Of a stretch of DNA of 31,014 bases, positions 27,001-31,014 are shown in pieces. Every line of letters starts with the position of its first letter. Position 1 is the stretch's first letter. Source of the DNA: Akkermansiaceae bacterium (lineage in GTDB: Bacteria; Verrucomicrobiota; Verrucomicrobiia; Verrucomicrobiales; Akkermansiaceae); assembly GCA_024233135.1 (NCBI GenBank), contig JACKPZ010000032.1, positions 1 through 31,014 of the forward strand, read 5' to 3'. The notes below the pieces were generated by a model. That model worked only from the letters and a program-made list of their open reading frames with translations, did no database searches and was not told where the DNA came from. Position numbers and translations under genes: made by a program.

Positions 27001-29014
27001 GGATGGGGGGCTCCGTTGCCGTCATCATCCGTCGCACCGCGGGGCCGCCCAGTTCGACCTCAGCCTGTTTCTTGTTTCCTTCACCGACCGCGAAACGCTT
27101 TCCATCGAATACCGTCGCGATTTGTTCCGCCACGAAACCGCGGAGCGATTGCTGGAACGGATGGTCCGTCTGCTCGAACACATCTGTGGAAACCCGGATG
27201 AAACCTGCGGCCGGATCCCAGTCACCACCGTCATCGAATCCTCGTGGCTCGAACAGGTCGGCCGCGGACCGGTTCGCCCGGAATTTCCCGGCCAGACCGC
27301 CGTCGCGAGGATCCTCGAGCGGGTTGCGCGTCATCCGGATCGAACGGCGATCGTGGCCGGCGGCGAATGCCGGACCTATCAGGAGATGCTCGATCGCGCA
27401 CGATCCGTCGCCGCCGGTCTCCGCCTCCGCGGCGTCGGGCCCGGCGGACGAGTGGCCGTGATGCTCGAGCGGGATGCGGATCTGCCACCCACGCTTCTCG
27501 GCATCTGGCTCGCCGGCGCGGCCTATGTTCCGCTCGACCGCGCGAATCCGCCGGAACGCCTAAGGCGTGTTCTGACGGACCAAGGTGAGATCCCGGTGCT
27601 CGCGGCTCCATCGCTCGCGGACCTTTTGCCGGAAGGGCAACAAATCATCCCCCACGATGACGAATTCAAACGCACGCCGCATGACGGCGTCGAACACGTG
27701 GCGGACCCGGCGGGAAGCGCCTACGTGATCTACACTTCGGGTTCGACCGGACTGCCGAAAGGCGTGGTCGTCCGCCATGGCGCGCTTGCGAATTTCCTGC
27801 TCTCGATGGCCGAATCACCCGGATTCACCGAGGCCGACCGGATGCTCGCGGTCACGACCGTTTCATTTGATATCTCAACGCTTGAACTGTTTCTTCCGCT
27901 CGTCTGTGGCGGCAGCGTCGAGGTGGTCGCGAGCGCGGAAACCCGCGACGGACGCGCGCTGCAAACGCGTGTCGAGAACTCGCAAGCCACGGTGATCCAA
28001 GCGACGCCGGCCACATGGCGGATGTTGATCGATGGCGGCTGGCGCGGGTCTCCATCGCTCAAGCTGCTCTGCGGTGGCGAGGCGCTCGATGTTCCGCTAG
28101 CCCGCGAAATCGTGCGGCGCGGCTGCCAAATCTGGAATCTCTACGGACCGACGGAAACCACTGTCTGGTCCACGATCTGGCGGGTGCCGGAAGACACGGA
28201 AGCGGTGCGGATCGGGAATCCGATCGCCAACACAGGTGTCCATATTGTTTCCGCCGCCGGCGATCCACTCCCTCCCGGTGTCGTGGGTGAGTTGTGGATC
28301 AGCGGAGCGGGACTTGCCGATGGCTACTGGCGGAACACGGAGCTGACCCGCGAGCGCTTCGCGGATCTCAAAACTACGGACGGCGCCGTCCGAGCCTACC
28401 GCACCGGCGACCTCGCCCGCTGGCGCGACGACGGCACGCTCGAATGCCTTGGACGGATCGACGGCCAGATCAAGATCCGTGGTTTCCGCGTCGAACTCGG
28501 CGAGATCGATGCCGCTCTCGGCGATCATCCGCAGGTATCTCTCGCACGCTGCGCGTTGCGCGGTGCGCCGGGGTCCGAACGCATCGTCGCATGGGTCACC
28601 ACGAACGACGGCTCTCTCCCGGACGCGGTCGACCTCCGCAAGCATCTCGCCGAGCGGCTTCCCGCCTACATGCTGCCTGCGGACATCGGTGTGATCGATC
28701 GTTTTCCCCTCAATGCCAGCGGGAAAACCGATGTTTCCTCCCTTCCCGATCCGCTTGCGCCGGCACGTGAGGTCTCCGCGCCAGCCAGCGGGACGGAGGA
28801 GCGCCTGCTTGCCATCTGGCGGGAATTGCTGGAGCGGCCGGTGGTGCATTCGGACGACGACTGGTTCCACATCGGCGGCCATTCGCTGCTCGCGCTGCGG
28901 ATGTTCTCGCGCATCCACCGCGAACTCGGCGCCCACCTGCCGTTTTCCGCCTTGCTGGAGCACCCCACTCCCCGTCAACTTGCCGCGGCGATCGAGCGCT
29001 CGCAAAACCCATGA
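24071..29014 (+). CDS. Lipo-initiation synthetase FAAL-ACP-C-A-PCP
   Basis: A 1647-residue protein. The N-terminal acyl-activating domain has fatty acyl-AMP ligase features (YTSGSTAAPKG, SWLPHYHDMGL, TGDLGFLMNGRLFVTGRIKD, PRTTSGKIRR), so it should adenylate a fatty acid and load it on the adjacent ACP (Ser574, GIGSMDATR). Then come a C domain (HHIAADG 754-760) and an A domain (YTSGSTG near 1221, Asp1267, NLYGPTE; pocket D-I-L-Q-L-G-L-V-W, glycine type). The final PCP has Ser1605 (IGGHSLLAL). The predicted product is fatty acyl-glycyl-S-PCP. There is no TE, so the chain must pass to another protein. The start at 24071 is chosen for the ATGA overlap with the PEP-CTERM gene; an ATG at 24023 would overlap it by 52 bp. 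Confidence 0.93.
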   Translation: MTSQEASATPCPLHELLSGRADAAPDATALVFLADGGTDEWRMTWRELSDRAKALAVRLLEAGAAGKPVLLLHEPGNSFVVSLFACWHAGAIAVPGHPPKGARHRERLAAVIRDSGAKLALAETPLPHLDGVRVLDVDVPISGGSGLPPVPPDDAPCVLQYTSGSTAAPKGVVLRHAHFHAHYRALSAAYGSDFRPVASWLPHYHDMGLVLKILFAFGAGAPLVHFSPAHFILRPVRWLQAISRHRAEMSGAPNFAFEACLRSVRDEDLRHLDLSCWRAAPCGAERIRPETLERFAKRFAPCGFDADAFLPGYGLAEATLTVTARRPHDEVRDIIHPTLGRHASCGEALPGVTVRIADAESGNDLPDGTPGEIRVSGPTVADGYFNKDGPPESFGPELATGDLGFLMNGRLFVTGRIKDLIILDGVNHSPEDIEHAALAADPGLRAAAAVAETNGDGECASLLVEHAGAADHPALCRAIRRRVSETAGLPVHRVVIVREGLLPRTTSGKIRRGECAARLGDGSLAVRHDDLADRSPAAKVDPDLLASVLDAVCEITGRDDAAAEDDLTGFGIGSMDATRLVNRLRQRTGRGLTIADVFTAASFADLAALLQKRCHVDADEETAAGGPGALTHAQERMWFLHQTDPESAAYHVFGALALDGPLDRERLGRAFRSVVARHDILTSRHGVEDGLPVVWREPGTLPELTFRDAEDGAVSADLLRSFAAAPFRIDAEPPIRAMLIRLREEAHVFAVCVHHIAADGWSMRLLARETASLYADPNAVLPPAPSYLEEAPRLRARVERGGFAPQLEYWKRRLAGHPGIIPLPTDFPRPPVVRSEGGLAESELSPDLRLAVADFARRHRVTPFMVYLAAYLLLLRGHGAGDDLVVAIPVANRNRHETEPLVGTLVNTLPFRLKMDGGKTLSAMLQDLRSAALDMQQNQDIPFEAIVNAMQPDRSSDHPPLAQVMFDHQEIPIHDSWDGGLRCRHHPSHRGAAQFDLSLFLVSFTDRETLSIEYRRDLFRHETAERLLERMVRLLEHICGNPDETCGRIPVTTVIESSWLEQVGRGPVRPEFPGQTAVARILERVARHPDRTAIVAGGECRTYQEMLDRARSVAAGLRLRGVGPGGRVAVMLERDADLPPTLLGIWLAGAAYVPLDRANPPERLRRVLTDQGEIPVLAAPSLADLLPEGQQIIPHDDEFKRTPHDGVEHVADPAGSAYVIYTSGSTGLPKGVVVRHGALANFLLSMAESPGFTEADRMLAVTTVSFDISTLELFLPLVCGGSVEVVASAETRDGRALQTRVENSQATVIQATPATWRMLIDGGWRGSPSLKLLCGGEALDVPLAREIVRRGCQIWNLYGPTETTVWSTIWRVPEDTEAVRIGNPIANTGVHIVSAAGDPLPPGVVGELWISGAGLADGYWRNTELTRERFADLKTTDGAVRAYRTGDLARWRDDGTLECLGRIDGQIKIRGFRVELGEIDAALGDHPQVSLARCALRGAPGSERIVAWVTTNDGSLPDAVDLRKHLAERLPAYMLPADIGVIDRFPLNASGKTDVSSLPDPLAPAREVSAPASGTEERLLAIWRELLERPVVHSDDDWFHIGGHSLLALRMFSRIHRELGAHLPFSALLEHPTPRQLAAAIERSQNP

Positions 29015-29682
29015 CACCAGGCGAAGTCGTCATCCATCGCATCGATCTGGCGGCTGAACGCCCGGATCATCTCGCGCCCGACGAACAAGAGCGGGCGGCA
29101 CGTTTCCATCAGGAGATCGATCGCCGCCGCTGGACGAACGCCCGGTCCGCCCTGCGGGAGATCCTCGCCGCGGAGCTAGGGATCGTGCCCGCCGGCGTTC
29201 CGCTGGAAGTCACGAATTTTGAAAAGCCGATTCTCGCGGCGCCCTGCGACTTCCTGCATTTCAACCTCGCCCACTGCGAGGACATCATGCTTCTGGCTCT
29301 GTGTATCGACGGCCCGGTGGGGATCGATATCGAGCCGCTGGAACGTGCGGCAGGACTTTCCGGCTGCGAGGAAACATTCTGTCATCCGCAGGAAATCGCC
29401 GCGTTGCCGGAAGGAGAAGAGGCACGCAACGAACGCCTGTTGGAAATCTGGACGGCAAAGGAAGCCCTGCTCAAGGCGGCCGGTTGCGGCCTGCTCCACC
29501 CACCGGAGGCTGTCTGGATCGACGGCGAAGGCACCCGGCCGGGGTGGCGCTCCGATCCTCCGCTTGCCGGAATCGACGGTTGGGAACTTCGGGCCTTGGA
29601 CGATGTCCCCCTCGCCGGTCACCGTGCGTTTGTCTGCACGCCACCAGGGAGCCGCCTCCGCTTTGCTGGTGCGCATTCTTGA
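29011..29682 (+). CDS. Sfp-type 4'-phosphopantetheinyl transferase
   Basis: A 223-residue protein of the Sfp/Gsp size class. Conserved features seen are FNLAHCEDIMLLAL (in place of the common FNLSHS), VGIDIEP with the Mg-binding Asp/Glu, and the WTAKEALLKAAGCGL motif. It should transfer phosphopantetheine from CoA to the Ser of the carrier domains encoded upstream (555 of the A-PCP protein; 942 and 2924 of the hybrid; 1016 of the C-A-PCP-TE protein; 574 and 1605 of the FAAL synthetase). Its ATG overlaps the stop of the FAAL synthetase (ATGA at 29011), which places it in the same operon and supports a dedicated role. The Ser-to-Ala change in the FNLSHS motif is a family variant I would not read as inactivating. 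Confidence 0.9.
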   Translation: MTPGEVVIHRIDLAAERPDHLAPDEQERAARFHQEIDRRRWTNARSALREILAAELGIVPAGVPLEVTNFEKPILAAPCDFLHFNLAHCEDIMLLALCIDGPVGIDIEPLERAAGLSGCEETFCHPQEIAALPEGEEARNERLLEIWTAKEALLKAAGCGLLHPPEAVWIDGEGTRPGWRSDPPLAGIDGWELRALDDVPLAGHRAFVCTPPGSRLRFAGAHS

Positions 29683-29715
29683 AGTTCGCACGCCGATTGC
29701 TTACACCCTCGCATC

Positions 29716-30957
29716 ATGGAATCAGGGTGGGCTGACTGGGCGGGAATCTTGCTGCGTTTCGCACACGTGCTGGCGGCGATCATGTGGATCGGAAACTCGC
29801 TGCTCTTCACGTGGATGGAACTGAACCTGATCGCGCCGCGGGAAGACGACGAGAACGATCCGGATCTGCTCGGAAAAATGGACATGTTGCACGGCGGCGG
29901 GGTGTTCCATCTGCAGAAGCGTGTGCTTCACGGCGACGCGATCCCCGAGCGACTCCACTGGTTCAAGTGGCAGTCCTACACCACCTGGATCACCGGATTT
30001 CTCCTACTCGGCCTGCTCTTCCACAGCAACGGGATGACCCTGCTGGACGCCACCAGGAGCGATCTATCCGCCCATGGGGCGACGGCCATGAGCCTCGGTG
30101 GCCTCGTGGTGGGATGGTTGTTCTACGACCTGCTATGGCGCTCGCCGCTGAAGAAGTTTCCGGCGGCGGGCGTGGTCGTGAGTCTGCTTGGTCTCTTCGC
30201 GGCGGCATGGTTCCTCGGCACGCACTTCAACGGCCGCGCCCTGTTCCTGCAGATCGGCGCGATGATGGGCACCTGCATGTCCGCGAACGTGTTCGTCCAC
30301 ATCATGGGAAACCAGCACAAGTTCATGCGCGCCCTGCGCGAGGGCAAGCCGCACGACATGTCACTCGGCAAGGCGGCCAAGATGCGCTCCCTGCACAACC
30401 ACTACATGACCTTTCCCGTGCTGTTCCTGATGCTCAGCGCGCATTTCCCCAAGCTCTACGCAACGGAAACGAAGGTGGCCGTCCTCATTGTTTGCGTACT
30501 CGCCCTGATGGCGGTGAAGCACCTCATGAACATGCGCTATCATTTCAAGGGGTGGCTCGTTTCGATCTTCGGCGTGGTGGCGGGCGCTTCGGCGATCATT
30601 GCGTTTCTCCTGAAACCGGAGCCAGCCATGGCGATGACGGATCTCAAGGGCGACCCGGCCGCGGCGGGTCGCTTGGTCTTCGAGCGCCAGGGCTGCAACG
30701 CCTGCCACCTCGACAGCATGTCCCAGATCGCCCCCGGCCTCCACGGCGTGGCCGGAAGCATGCAGACCCTCGCCGACGGCAGCCTGATCCTCGCCGACGA
30801 TGCATACCTCCGCCGCTCCATTCTCGAACCCCAGGCTCAGGTCGTGAAAGGCTACGCACCCGCCATGCCGCCCTACGCCGGCCGGCTCTCGGATGAGGAA
30901 CTCGACCTGCTGGTGGCCTACTTGAAATCGATCGGCAAAACGGAGGCCGGGCAGTGA
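29716..30957 (+). CDS. puuD: PuuD-like urate hydroxylase family membrane protein with cytochrome c domain
   Basis: A 413-residue protein. The N-terminal 300 residues hold about seven to eight membrane helices with conserved His and Trp (RFAHVLAAIMWIGNS, LHWFKWQSYTTWITG, VHIMGNQHKFM), matching the DUF989/urate oxidase N family. The C-terminal domain has one haem-binding CNACH motif and a distal Met in APAMPPYAG followed by LSDEELDLLVAYLKS, typical of class I cytochrome c. Family members hydroxylate urate and pass electrons to the bound cytochrome. No other purine-degradation gene is present here, so the substrate in this organism is not settled. It starts 33 bp after the PPTase with no terminator between, so read-through from the NRPS operon is possible. 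The start at 29716 has no Shine-Dalgarno. Confidence 0.82.
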   Translation: MESGWADWAGILLRFAHVLAAIMWIGNSLLFTWMELNLIAPREDDENDPDLLGKMDMLHGGGVFHLQKRVLHGDAIPERLHWFKWQSYTTWITGFLLLGLLFHSNGMTLLDATRSDLSAHGATAMSLGGLVVGWLFYDLLWRSPLKKFPAAGVVVSLLGLFAAAWFLGTHFNGRALFLQIGAMMGTCMSANVFVHIMGNQHKFMRALREGKPHDMSLGKAAKMRSLHNHYMTFPVLFLMLSAHFPKLYATETKVAVLIVCVLALMAVKHLMNMRYHFKGWLVSIFGVVAGASAIIAFLLKPEPAMAMTDLKGDPAAAGRLVFERQGCNACHLDSMSQIAPGLHGVAGSMQTLADGSLILADDAYLRRSILEPQAQVVKGYAPAMPPYAGRLSDEELDLLVAYLKSIGKTEAGQ

Positions 30958-30983
30958 CCTCCCACCTCCGGGGCTAAAATGGC

Positions 30984-31013
30984 GAAGGCCGCGGTCTCTC
31001 GACCACGGCCTTC
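30984..31013 (+). terminator. Strong hairpin, probable intrinsic terminator
   Basis: The left arm 30984-30996 (GAAGGCCGCGGTC) pairs with the right arm 31001-31013 (GACCACGGCCTTC) around a TCTC loop, with one C-A mismatch in 13 pairs. It lies 27 bp after the PuuD-like stop. The window ends immediately after it, so a T-tract cannot be confirmed. It is the only strong candidate terminator on the + strand after the NRPS operon starts. Confidence 0.7.
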
Positions 31014-31014
31014 C

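Noticed and set aside
1..31014. CRISPR arrays, insertion sequences, rRNA or tRNA genes
   Set aside because: No regularly spaced repeats, transposase motifs or conserved RNA sequences were seen.

Overview
The window is about 31 kb of high-GC bacterial chromosome, probably from a Verrucomicrobiota (Luteolibacter/Haloferula-like). The basis is a PEP-CTERM protein with an Arg-rich tail, a PEP-CTERM-type exopolysaccharide (EPS) locus, the codon style, and the lack of obvious Shine-Dalgarno sequences. The taxonomic call is inference: no rRNA or other marker gene is present.

Left part (1-925): a small, AT-richer gene for a putative lipoprotein (105-548, + strand), then about 380 bp of non-coding DNA with a nested hairpin and a second imperfect hairpin. 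Next (926-8065, all on the - strand, read right to left) comes an EPS secretion operon: outer-membrane beta-barrel, short SLBB/OPX export protein, Wzc-type chain-length regulator fused to a BY-kinase-like ATPase, polyprenyl-phosphate sugar transferase, and Wzx-like flippase. No glycosyltransferase or Wzy polymerase is in view.

A 246-bp divergent intergenic region (8066-8311) separates the EPS operon from a + strand assembly-line operon (8312-29682): a free-standing A-PCP didomain; a 2983-residue PKS-NRPS hybrid (KS-AT-ACP-aminotransferase-C-A-[N-methyltransferase]-PCP); a terminal NRPS module (C-A-PCP-TE); a PEP-CTERM surface protein; a lipo-initiation synthetase (FAAL-ACP-C-A-PCP); and an Sfp-type phosphopantetheinyl transferase. 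Three junctions are ATGA stop/start overlaps (10180, 24071, 29011), and the others are close, so the set looks co-transcribed. Binding-pocket residues read by eye suggest Gly (to be N-methylated to sarcosine), a Val-like residue and a second Gly. The AT motif suggests malonyl-CoA, and the integrated aminotransferase suggests a beta-amino acid. The likely product is a short N-methylated lipopeptide with a beta-amino acid. Two possible chain starters (A-PCP and FAAL-ACP) leave the module order unresolved.

Right end (29716-30957): a PuuD-like membrane protein with a C-terminal cytochrome c domain, followed by a strong hairpin at the window edge.

The most unusual signals are (i) a PEP-CTERM surface-protein gene translationally coupled inside a lipopeptide operon that diverges from an EPS operon, and (ii) poly-C tracts (C5-C8) bracketing the start codons of exactly four genes (3884, 8065, 8312, 23181), three of which begin transcription units or follow long gaps. 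Both suggest coordinated control of EPS, a surface protein and a secreted lipopeptide.
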